A stretch of 64,000 bases of DNA from Symbiodinium natans. Lineage: Eukaryota > Sar > Dinophyceae > Suessiales > Symbiodiniaceae. The notes under the pieces are model-generated. The model saw only the letters and a list, made by a program, of their open reading frames with translations. It was not told where the DNA came from and searched no databases. Positions 56,101-64,000 of the stretch are shown piece after piece (positions within the stretch are counted from its first letter, which is position 1; each line of letters opens with the position of its first letter). The stretch covers positions 423,203 to 487,202 of the forward strand of contig CAJNDS010000458.1 in the NCBI GenBank assembly GCA_905221605.1. The letters are read 5' to 3'. The translations under genes were made by a program, and so were the position numbers.

Positions 56101-58768
56101 CCGAACCTCGCATAGCAACCTTGCCAAGCCCGAGCGGCGCCCTGTCACGTCTCTGAAGGTATATTAACTCAGTAGAGGTGGCCAACATATAGGTATTTCT
56201 CAAATGGGGTCGTGCCCCTTCTTCTGCCCCAAATAGAATAGAAATCCCTTCAAAGGGGGACACCCCAAAAAGGAAAGCCATATAGGTAAATAGCCTAGGT
56301 CCCTCACCCGCTCACTGCTGCACTGGCTGTGGGCGGCTGTGCTCCTGGCCGCTTGACCAACTTTCATAGCCTATCCACAAGCCCTATAGACAGTAAGCCC
56401 GGAACTTGGGATGTTTCCCCTTATACTAACCGTCCTTAATGGGGATTGAGAATAGGAGGTACTAGAATCCCATTTAAGGACTGCCAGTATAAGGGAGAAC
56501 ATCCCAACCCGACACCCTAAACCCCATGTTTTTTCTGGAGTTTAGTGTCTCCTGGGCTTGGGTTTGAGACTTTGAGTCTTTACCTCCTGGGCGTTTACAG
56601 ATCCGGCTTGCACCACAGATGCTCCGACAAGTCTGTGGTTTTCAGGGGGCACCTGGGTCGTCCCTAAACCCTGCACTAAACCCTAAACCCTCGACCCTAA
56701 ACCCTAAACCCTAAACCCTAAACCCTAAACCCTAAACCCTAAACCCTAAACCCGAAGTAGAGCTCTCTTGGCATCGGAAGTCACAAGCAGGCTTGGGTCT
56801 GGGAGGGGTTCGGGACCTCAGGGGTACTTTGAAAGGTAAGGAGGGTTTAGGGTTTAGGGGTTATAGGGTTTATAGGGTTTATAGGGTTTATAGGGTTTAT
56901 AGGGTTTATCAGGTTTTTAGAGTATATAGGGTTTAGGATTTAGGGTTTAGGGTTTAGGGCATCTTAAGAGCCTTATATGTACAAGCTACAAGTTCTGCAA
57001 GTCTGCGCTTGTGTAGCGGCATCATGCTCATGTCGATTGACGTGCACCTGCTGAGCGGCAAGAGTGCCACCGTGGTGGTGCCGGCAGATGCTTCCGTGGA
57101 CACTTTAAATTCCCGTGCGCAGGAGGCTCTGGCTGTTGGCAAGGGAAAGCTCGTGAATGCGCAGGGAGATACACTGGATGGATCCCAAAGCATTAAGCAG
57201 ATAGGACTGCAGAACGGCGACGTGCTCTGCCTGCACGTGCGGCAGACCCAAGTCATAGCTTCAATGGGGACGTGCATGGATAAGCACCTGGCCTTTCGGA
57301 TGGGGGCAGCGTTCGCCTCAGTTCTAGGCGATGGATCTGTCGTGACCTGGGGCTCTGCTATTTCTGGGGGCGACAGCACGGCCGTGCAAGCGAGGCTGCG
57401 GGCTGTGCATCAGATCCAGGCTTCTCATGCAGCCTTTGCGGCCATTCTAGCCGATGGGTCCGTGGTGGCATGGGGTGATCGGGGTTATGGTGGCGACAGC
57501 AGTGCCGTGCAAGATCAGTTGAAGAACGTCCTGCATGTGCAAGCCTCCTATGGAGCTTTTGCCGCCCTCCTGCGTGATGGATCTGTCGTGACTTGGGGCA
57601 ACTGCGACCTGGGAGGAGACAGCAGTGCTGTGCAAGAGCAGCTGCAGAATGTACAGCAGATCCAAGCTTCGTTTGTAGGTTTTGCTGCCATATTGGGAGA
57701 TGGACGTGTGGTGACCTGGGGTGATGCAAGCTATGGTGCCGCCAGTCGTTGCGTTCAGCATCAGCTCAAGAATGTGCGGCGCATTCAAGCTTCTTCTGCA
57801 GATTTTGCTGCGATCTTGGACAATGGCCGTGTGGTGACTTGGGGTAACGCAGGCTACGGTGGTGACAGCAGTAGTGTGCAAGAGCAGCTCAAGAATGTGC
57901 AGCAAATCCAAGCATCGTACGGAGCCTTTGCGGCGCTCTTAGCTGATGGATCTGTCGTCTCCTGGGGCCATGCCGACTTCGGTGGGGACAGCACTGGTGT
58001 GCAGGCTCGGCTGAAACTTAGGGGTACTTGGAAATATGTTTGTAATCTTTTAGTTACTATATTTCCTAAGGAACAGCCAAAATTATAGTTTTTGCTCGGG
58101 TGCCAAGTTCGGTATAGGAAAGGTGTGCAAGACATTCAGGCTTCTTGCCGGGCTTTTGCTGCCCTCCTTGCTGACGGGTCCGTGGTGACTTGGGGCGATG
58201 CGCTCCATGGTGGCGACAGCCACCTCGTGCAACATCGGCTGAAGGAGGTGCGGCAGATCCAGGCTGCCGAGGAGTCTTTTGCTGCGCTCCTGCGGGATGG
58301 ATCCTGGGACCGGGAGTAGGCCCCTTTTTTCACCTTTTTTAGGGTCTATAGGGGCTCCCTTATCATCCCCTTATAACCAAAAAGGGTGCCTTTTTTATTT
58401 CTAGTTCTAGGTTACTGTCTAGGATCTGTGGTGACATGGGGCGATCCTCTACTTCGAGCCAGCTGCCTGGAAGAGCGGCTCAATAACGTGGCACAGGTCC
58501 AAGCTTCGCACTCCGCCTTTGCTGCTGCTAAATCCCCCCCTTTGGGATTTGCTTTTATTTTTGGGATTCATGTTTTTTTTAATTCATACAATAAACCCCA
58601 AGAGGATATCAAGCATATGATTCTTAGCAAGATTCTTAAAGGGGAGTATAGGCTGTCCTGGGTGACGGATCTGTGGTCGCCTGGGGCGATCCCGCCAGTG
58701 GCGGCGATTGCCGGGCGGTGCAGGAGCAGCTCAAGGACGTGCAGCAGATCCTTGGTAGCCCCGGTGCT

Positions 58769-58799
<31 letters not shown>

Positions 58800-61700
58800 T
58801 GGGGGGGGGGGTTCAAGGTTCCCTTATAAAATAGCCACCCCAAAAAAGGGTGCCATCATTAAACCCTAAACCCTAAACCCGAAACCCTAAACCCTAAACC
58901 CTAAACCCTAAACCCTGTGGCTACTGGGCTACCAAGGATCCAGGCTTCCAGCGCAGCTTTTGCTGCGATCTTGGCCGATGGGTCGGTGGTGTGTTGGGGC
59001 GATGCAGCCTTCGGTGGCCAGGGGTTTAGGGCTTAGGGTTTAGGGTTTAGGGTTTAGGGTTTAGGGTTTAGGGTTTAGGGTTTAGGGTGAGAATCCCGGG
59101 GGGCGAGGTGCTAAAACTCTTCACCCCCCAATAATAGGTTCTTGGGAAGCCCTGGACCTCAAGCAGCTTGAGCTGTCTGCCAAACCTTGAATTGGTGTAT
59201 ATCCTACAGCTCAATGCGAAGGCTTCGGAACGTATCAGCAGCCCCTAAACCCTAAACCCGAAACCCTAAACCCTAAACCCTAACCCTAAACCCTAAACCC
59301 AACTCCAAACCCTAAGCTACACCTGCAGCCTGACAGTTCTCAAGGACCTCAAGAGAATTTTTTCGAATCCTCCGCAGCCTCTGAGCTCCCAACCAATAGA
59401 GGGGCCGTAGTGGGAGTTTTGGGGTTTAGGGTTTAGGGTTTAGGGTTTAGGGTTTCGCACACTTATGATATAGGGACCCTGGAGGGGATACTATTCGTTT
59501 TTTTTCCGACGCCTATATCACTTGATAGACTGGCCTTGTTTCTTAGGTCTCAGATTCCTTGTAAACCAACCCACACTAAACCCAAAACCCTACATCCTAA
59601 ACCCTAAACCCTAAACCCTAAACCCTAAACCCTAAACCCTAAACCCTAAACCCTAAACCCTAAACCCTAAACCCTAAACCCATGTCGGCAATTTGTAAAC
59701 TCACCTCACACCCACCAGGATGCGGCGGGCTCCGCTGGGATCCTGGGGTAGAGGGGTTCAAAGTAAGGCTTTAACGTGTTCCCCTAAACCCTAAACCCTC
59801 GGCCCTCAACCCTAAACCCTAAACTAACCCTAAACCCCAAACCCTAAACCCTAAGCCCTAAGCCCTAAGACCTAAGCCCTAAGCCCTAAGCCCTAAGCCC
59901 TAAACCCTAAGCCCTACGCGGCTCACCTTTCAGACCCATGAAACCTTGCATTCGAAAACCCTCAACCCCAAACCGCAGCTTAAGTTCCTACTTCACAGCT
60001 CAGTATTGCTCTCTTCCTTAGCGCGGCCTTCTGATGGTGCTCGCTTCTTCATCCGCTGATTTTCTTAACAGAAGGTGCTGTCGCTGCGCCATACAATAAA
60101 CCGATAAACCCTATAGATCTTTGCCATGGAACCATACAGCATTTCAAGAAGCATTTGTAAGCTTCATTCTTAGGCTATTCGGGACGTAGTCGAAGCCTTA
60201 CAAGCCTTAGTCGGCATGAACAGGGGGGTTGGGGCTTTGGGCCTGAGACTTTGGGGCTCTTTGCGGGCTTGAGTGTAGGGTTTAGGGTTTAGGGTTTAGG
60301 GTATAGGGTTTAGGGTTTAGGGTTTAGGGTTAGTATGATCAACCAAGGGCAGCCTGGTCTACGCCGCGGCTGCCCTGTCGGCCAACTTTCTGAGCTTTCC
60401 GGAGGAATTACAGGGAGGCAGCCCCCAGCAGCCTCACAGGGCGGGTTTAGGGTTTAGGGTTTAGGGTTTAGTGTTTAGGGTTCAGGGTTTAGGGTTTAGG
60501 GTTTAGGGTTTAGGGTTTAGGGTTTGGTGTCACCCTCTACTAGGGACCTAGTAGTTAGGTTACCAGAACTGTTAAGGACTCAATGATTATAGGTCCCTGG
60601 AAGTCTAGGGTTATTCGGAGCTCAGGTTTGGAAGGATTTAGGATGCTCGGGGTCTCGTGCTTCAGGCTCGGGATTTCAGCGTTGATGCAAGGGGTCTTTA
60701 AGAGTTCTGGGGGAGGCGGTTGTGTTTGACTATGGGCGAGAAGGCCCAAATTCAGAACACCTGGTCATGTTGGTCGGTTCTCAACATGGCGGTCTCTGTT
60801 TGTAGGGTCCCTGTTATGATACCGTCCTTGCCCGCTATTTAGCTTTCCAGCTGACCTTTGTGGAGACGCGGGCCGTTTGAGGCAAGACTCAGGAGTGCGC
60901 AAGGGTCGGCTTCGCTGTCTGTACGACCGTAGCTTAGGCTGTAGAAGCCTACGCCAGAAGCTGCTAGGCAACTCCACTGCCGGCGGCGAGCGGGCAGATG
61001 CAGAGGTGGGATCAGTTTAGGGTCTCAGGAGAGTTTTGCGTGATAAGACCGTTAAGGGGTACCGAATTCCAGAACAGCACCACAAATGGCCCTCTGGGCG
61101 GGCTTTTGTTGGGCGCTTGGAGGGTATCGGTTTTTGCAGATTGTTCTCGACCTGCGTGGCCGGGTTGCGTTCTGTAGTCCATCAGAGGGCCGAGGGTGGC
61201 AGGTCTCCCCCAAGCGGGTTCAGGGTTTATAGGTCCTAGGGTTCAGGGTTCAGGGTTAGGGTCTAGAGTCTATAGGACCTACCCTGAACCCTAAACCCTA
61301 AACCCTAAACCCTAAACCCTAAACCCTAAACCCTAAACCCGAAACCCTAGGGTTTGGGGTTTAGGGTTTAGGGTTTAATGGCTTGCACAGGCGGCCGACC
61401 TCTTCACTGGCCTGCCCCAGGCGCCCGGAGCGGAGAGCTCTATCCATGTGGGGTTTCCAAACTTAGGGTTTAGGGTTTAGGCTGATATAACACAAGTGAA
61501 GATACACCATAAGAGAGAGAGAGAGAGAGAGCGGAAAAAATGAAACAAGAGAGAGAGAGAGAGAGAGCGAGAGAGAGCGCGAAATCAATACAAAGAAAGA
61601 AACAACATACATACAACAAATAAACTACGACACAGAAAGAACTAGCGAAAGAAATGAAGACATGATGTAGCCGAAAAAGTGCGCAGACCCCTCACTCCAT

Positions 61701-63370
61701 GATCTGTCGGGGAGGGCCTCGTCACGTTCTTTAGCTTCGCTACGGCGGGGGACTACGCGCCCGCAGTCCGCTACTTCCTGGCCCGTGGCGAGCCAGGCAC
61801 GGCCGTCGCCATCTTCATGCAGCTCGGGTTGCCTTGGGTCTAGGGTTTAGGGTTTAGGGTTTAGGGTTTAGGGTTTAGGGTTTAGGGTTTAGGGCTTGTA
61901 GGGTTTAGGGTTTAGGGTTTAGGGCTTAGGGCTTAGGGTTTAGGGCTTATAGGGTTTAGGGTTTAGGGCTTGTAGGGTTTAGGGTTTAGGGTTTAGGGTG
62001 GTGCTTTGAAGGGTTTGCAAAAAACTCCCTTAAATCCCGATATTTTTTTACCTTCTTTTTCAAGCTGGGATGTGAAAGGAGCTACGTCATGACCAGCCCC
62101 AAGCCATCTGAGCGCACGGCTTCACGGGATGCGGGTTGCCAAGGTAAGAGGGGTTAATGGTATTCCCTGATGGCCCCTAGATAGTTGTAGTATAATAACC
62201 CCCAAAACCCTATTTCAATTATTGAGGCCCCTATATTAGATTTCAAATCCATATAGAGCGCTTTTACCCCAAGCCCGCCACGAAGCCTCTTAAGCTCTCG
62301 AACCCTCGAGTGTTGGCCCCCATACTATGCTAACTAACTTTACGGTTTATGGTTTTGGGGTTTAGGGTTTAGGGTTTAGGGTCTAGGGCGACTTGGTGCG
62401 GTGCCCGGCTGGGTGGGGGGGGGTTCTGCAAGCCCCCCCCCCCCCCCTAAGGGCCCTAAACGCCCTTCAACCCGAGGCTCTTGTTCGTCCTCCTGGGGCA
62501 CCTGATGCTCTTCTTTTTGCTGGCCGCCGTGGTGGTCGAGTCGGCCCTGGACGTTCTTCCCAGGCCCACAGGGTAAGTTGGTGGAGTTTGGGGTTTAGGG
62601 TCTAGGGTCTAGGATGTAGGATGTAGGGTTTAGGATGTAGGGTTTAGGGCAAGTTGAGGGTTTAGGGTTTAGGGTTTAGGGTTTATAGGGTTTAGGGAGA
62701 GTTTAAGGTCAACGTTGTTTGTTTTTTTTTGGATTTGCGGGGGACACAATCGCGACTCACGCATTCTGCCGATGAGGGTTCTCAGGGCAGTGTGGTACCC
62801 TTGGGACCAAGCAGTCGGGAGAGCCGAGTTTGCTCTCAAACCTCAGCCCTGAAAGCTCCTTTTGGGACCTTCAACCCTAGAGCTCCATTGGGCCCTTTTA
62901 AGGGTCTTCCCCCTTCCTCCTTCCCCCTTCCCCCTTCCCCCTTCCCCCCCCCCAAACCAAGCTGTGCTTCGCCACATCCAGGATACTTGACCCGAAGTTT
63001 GGGATGTTTCCTCCAGGGGCAACCCGAACAAGTCACACTAGAGTCGCTGCATAGGTAGGTCCCCTTAAAGACGTAATCTACCTAGACCCCGCACCCACCC
63101 TACACTCTATGGTCACCTCTACTGTAGGCGTTAGTGTTTATGGTTTAGGGTTGGTTTATAACCCTAACCAAAACCCTAGAGACCCTAAAACCCAACCCCT
63201 AAGCCCTAAGCCCTAAGCCCTAAACCCTAAACCCTAAACCCTAACCCCTTAACCCTTAACCCTTAACCCTAAGCCCTCGGCAGGCAGCGGCTGAGAAGCC
63301 AAGGGAAGCGGATCCAAGAACTTTGCCGACGCCTGGGCGAAGATGGTGGCTGGGTCCTCTTTGATCTACA
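53172..63370 (+). CDS. Putative voltage-gated cation channel, at least seven exons, partial
   Basis: Exons 53172-53237, 54327 to about 54408, about 55596-55680, 61391 to about 61436, about 61715-61826, 62477-62552 and 63288 to about 63370. They read LYLALELFFLLFFCCELRW (S2-like), LGFRDPWNVLDALAIFIGLL (the S2-S3 WNV-D signature), LQLLRLGRCVRALGDLLRHL (S4-like, with spaced arginines), ADLFTGLPQAPG, LVTFFSFATAGDYAPAVRYF (pore-like), LFVLLGHLMLFFLLAAVVVE (S6) and LRSQGKRIQELCRRLGEDG (cytoplasmic helix). The order suits a single ion-channel repeat, which would pass cations across a membrane. S1 and S5 were not identified. Intron 53238-54326 is GC-AG with a GCTC direct repeat; 62553-63287 is GT-AG. 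A complete RCC1-like gene lies between 55680 and 61391. The family is inferred from hydrophobic pattern and motifs. Confidence 0.55.
53294..53518. repeat. Telomere-variant array with heterogeneous units
   Basis: It runs from TTTAGGG through GGGTGTTTAG, GGGAGTTTA and GGGGGGTTTA units, each repeated two to four times. Confidence 0.9.
55180..55313. repeat. TTTAGGG array with TGTAGGG run
   Basis: Canonical units with about five consecutive TGTAGGG units at 55230-55256, another locally amplified variant. Confidence 0.9.
55812..55924. repeat. Palindromic element, family H4
   Basis: The ends ATGGGGGGTTTCACGAATAT and CTATTTTCGGAAACCCCCCC are inverted, with the centre CCCCAAATAGTAGGA. It directly follows a TTTAGGG array (55709-55787). 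Confidence 0.8.
56406..56507. repeat. Palindromic element, family H1
   Basis: The arms TTGGGATGTTTCCCCTTATA and TATAAGGGAGAACATCCCAA flank the centre GGGGATTGAGAATAGG. It lies about 520 bp upstream of the second RCC1-like gene. Confidence 0.85.
57024..59036 (+). CDS. Ubiquitin-like/RCC1-like repeat protein interrupted by four introners, end in telomere repeat
   Basis: Exons 57024-58012, 58118-58299, 58423-58523, 58652-58746 and 58937-59036 join to 489 codons including the stop. Residues 1-78 are ubiquitin-like (SIDVHLLSGKSATVVV, QGDTLDGSQSIKQIGL, LQNGDVLCLHV). Ten RCC1-like repeats with VVTWGDAxYGGDSS-VQ and QIQASxxxFAAILADG follow. Start is the first ATG in frame; a TTG further upstream is not used. 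Each of the four introns falls inside a repeat, and its removal restores the repeat consensus exactly. The last repeat stops after AAFGG: the frame then runs into a TTTAGGG array, which supplies the TAG at 59034, so the original C-terminus was probably lost. It is a paralogue of 42632-44002 and lies between channel exons. Confidence 0.88.
58013..58117 (+). mobile_element. Introner 1 of the RCC1-like gene (GA-AG, 105 nt)
   Basis: It starts GAAACTTAGG and ends GGTATAG, followed by a second GAAA. The 4-bp repeat GAAA spans the junctions. Removing it joins CGG CT to G AAA GGT GTG and restores RLKGVQDIQAS. The ends carry partly inverted GGTACTTGG and CCAAGTTC. Confidence 0.85.
58300..58422 (+). 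mobile_element. Introner 2 of the RCC1-like gene (GA-AG, 123 nt)
   Basis: It starts GATCCTGGGACCGGGAGTAG and ends in GTTACTGTCTAG before a second GATC. Removal gives CGG GAT GGA TCT GTG GTG (RDGSVV). The left end resembles family H7 (CCCAGAGTGGGCCC) in layout, with TTTTTTAGGGT inside. Confidence 0.88.
58524..58651 (+). mobile_element. Introner 3 of the RCC1-like gene (GC-AG, 128 nt)
   Basis: It starts GCTGCTAAATCCCC and ends AAAGGGGAGTATAG before a second GCTG. Removal gives SAFAAVLGDGSVVAWG. The exact donor is ambiguous by one GCT codon. The interior is AT-rich, with TTTTTTTTAATTC. Confidence 0.85.
58747..58936 (+). mobile_element. Introner 4 of the RCC1-like gene (GA-AG, 190 nt), family H3 with telomere insert
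   Basis: It starts GATCCTTGGTAGCC and ends GGGCTACCAAG before a second GATC. The arms CTTGGTAGCC and GGCTACCAAG are exact complements, and the interior GGTTCAAGGTTCCCTTATAA marks it as family H3. A T22-G11 tract (58779-58811) and a CCCTAAA array (58859-58915) lie inside. Removal gives CAG CAG ATC CAG GCT TCC (QQIQAS). Confidence 0.92.
59020..59090. repeat. TTTAGGG array fused to the RCC1-like coding end
   Basis: About nine units directly continue the open frame of the last RCC1-like exon and provide its stop codon. Confidence 0.85.
59091..61390. other. Repeat-rich DNA, probably channel intron
   Basis: It holds CCCTAAA arrays (59243-59300, 59590-59683, 59785-59915), TTTAGGG arrays (59420-59455, 60278-60330, 60445-60525) and an abutting inverted pair at 61283-61375. 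Unique stretches at 59920-60230 and 60540-61200 contain no gene I recognise. Confidence 0.5.
61512..61580. repeat. (GA)n microsatellite
   Basis: Two GAGAGA blocks separated by a short A-rich spacer, within the putative channel intron before the exon at about 61715. Confidence 0.95.
61839..62000. repeat. TTTAGGG array with GGGCTTGTA insertions
   Basis: More than 18 units in which GGGCTTGTAGGG or GGGCTTATAGGG recurs three times at roughly regular spacing. The donor of the pore-like exon lies just before it. Confidence 0.9.
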
Positions 63371-63489
63371 CGGCGTTTTGGGATTTTGGGGTTTAGGGTT
63401 TAGGGTTTAGGGCTTAGGGCTTAGGGCTTAGGGCTTTGGGTTTAGGGTTTAGGATTTAGGGGATTTTTTTTTTTTTTTGGGGGGGGGGG

Positions 63490-63602
63490 TATCTTAGTAG
63501 CTGAGTGAGAACACTTTACACTTTTGGGGATACTATACTTGATCCCCTATAGAACTGAAAGTTTACACTTCTTTGGGGCTTATGAACTCAGCAACTAAGG
63601 TG
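63490..63602. repeat. Palindromic element
   Basis: The arms TATCTTAGTAGCTGAGT and ACTCAGCAACTAAGGTGTA are imperfect complements, with inner ACACTTTACACTT and AAGTTTACACTT. It is preceded by a T15-G11 tract (63464-63489). Confidence 0.7.
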
Positions 63603-63715
63603 TAGTGGCTGTGTGGGGGCTTGATTGGCCTGAGGTTGTTAATTCAGGGTCTTTGAGCTCTGGTTGTGGGCGCTGGGGTGCTGATGGTCTCTGTCTGCCT
63701 GTGTGTACTGTCGGC

Positions 63716-63782
63716 GTCTGTGTCTGCGTCTGTGTCTGCGTGTGCGTCTGTGTGTGTGTGTGTGTATGTCTGTGTGTAGGTG
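63716..63782. repeat. (GT)n / (GTGTCT)n microsatellite
   Basis: CTGTGT and GTGTGT units. All frames are open, so it is not coding. Confidence 0.9.
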
Positions 63783-63887
63783 TGTCTCCCCGTGAGAGAG
63801 TGCGAACCCCCAAAACTGAGAGCACTAAGAGATGGGGCCCTTAACCCAAACCTTCCTAACCTTAAACCCTAAAGCCTCAACCCTCAA

Positions 63888-64000
63888 CCCTAAACCCCAA
63901 ACCCCAAACCCCAAACCCCAAACCCCAAACCCCAAACCCCAAACCCCAAACCCCAAACCCCAAACCCCAAACCCTAAACCCTAAACCCTAAACCCTAAAC
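63888..64000. repeat. CCCCAAA array passing into CCCTAAA at the window end
   Basis: About 11 AAACCCC units, then canonical CCCTAAA units up to the last base. It mirrors the composition seen at 34689-34880. Confidence 0.95.

Noticed and set aside
57447-57911. Minus-strand open frames opposite the second RCC1-like gene
   Set aside because: Antisense shadows of the repeat coding sequence, including those at 56954-57379 and 57358-57729.
1-64000. The window as a subtelomere or chromosome end
   Set aside because: The arrays change orientation dozens of times, are tied to introns of conserved genes, and do not grow towards either window end.

Overview
The window reads as nuclear DNA of a dinoflagellate, most like Symbiodiniaceae or another member of the Suessiales. 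The evidence is TTTAGGG/CCCTAAA repeats everywhere, very short exons in long introns, a splice-site mix of GC-AG, GA-AG and GT-AG, and tandem-repeat proteins (ankyrin, RCC1-like) with a ubiquitin-like N-terminus. The species assignment is inference. All convincing genes lie on the + strand. No rRNA, tRNA or CRISPR array was recognised.

Layout. (1) About 406-28519: an FtsH-type AAA+ zinc metalloprotease. Its 5' end lies before the window. I resolved 33 consecutive exons of 17-96 nt (406-28297), which join to 544 codons with no frame break, plus one more C-terminal exon. Walker A, Walker B, the arginine-finger region and the HEAGH zinc site are all intact. (2) 22355-23564: a three-exon ubiquitin-like/ankyrin gene nested in the 3.8 kb FtsH intron 21621-25430. 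(3) 33589-36469: the start of a protein kinase whose catalytic loop was not found. (4) 39427-48207: exons of a cyclophilin with a charged N-terminal extension, with an intronless ubiquitin-like/RCC1-like gene (42632-44002) inside its 3.7 kb intron. (5) About 53172-63370: exons that look like a voltage-gated cation channel (S2, S3, a probable S4, pore-like segment, S6, C-terminal helix). A second ubiquitin-like/RCC1-like gene (57024-59036), broken by four small introns, lies within its largest gap.

The striking feature is the introns. Most host-gene introns begin near the 5' splice site with TTTAGGG arrays and end near the 3' splice site with CCCTAAA arrays, so the intron ends are inverted telomere-type repeats. 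Many exon-intron junctions carry a short direct repeat like a target-site duplication. In the RCC1-like gene at 57024 four 105-190 nt inserts, each with such a direct repeat and GA-AG or GC-AG ends, interrupt the repeat coding sequence, and removing them restores the frame exactly. This is the signature of introners, that is introns made by mobile elements. A further layer of palindromic elements of about 100 bp, in at least seven recurrent families, sits inside the larger introns. Several members have a telomere array in the hairpin centre. The proposal is an introner system whose terminal inverted repeats are, or have become, telomere repeats.

Coding sequence is only a small part of the window. 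The rest is telomere-like arrays (canonical, plus CCCCAAA, TTTAGGGG and TTTTAGGG variants), homopolymer tracts including 88 consecutive G, mirrored T-run/G-run tracts, microsatellites and unassigned unique DNA.
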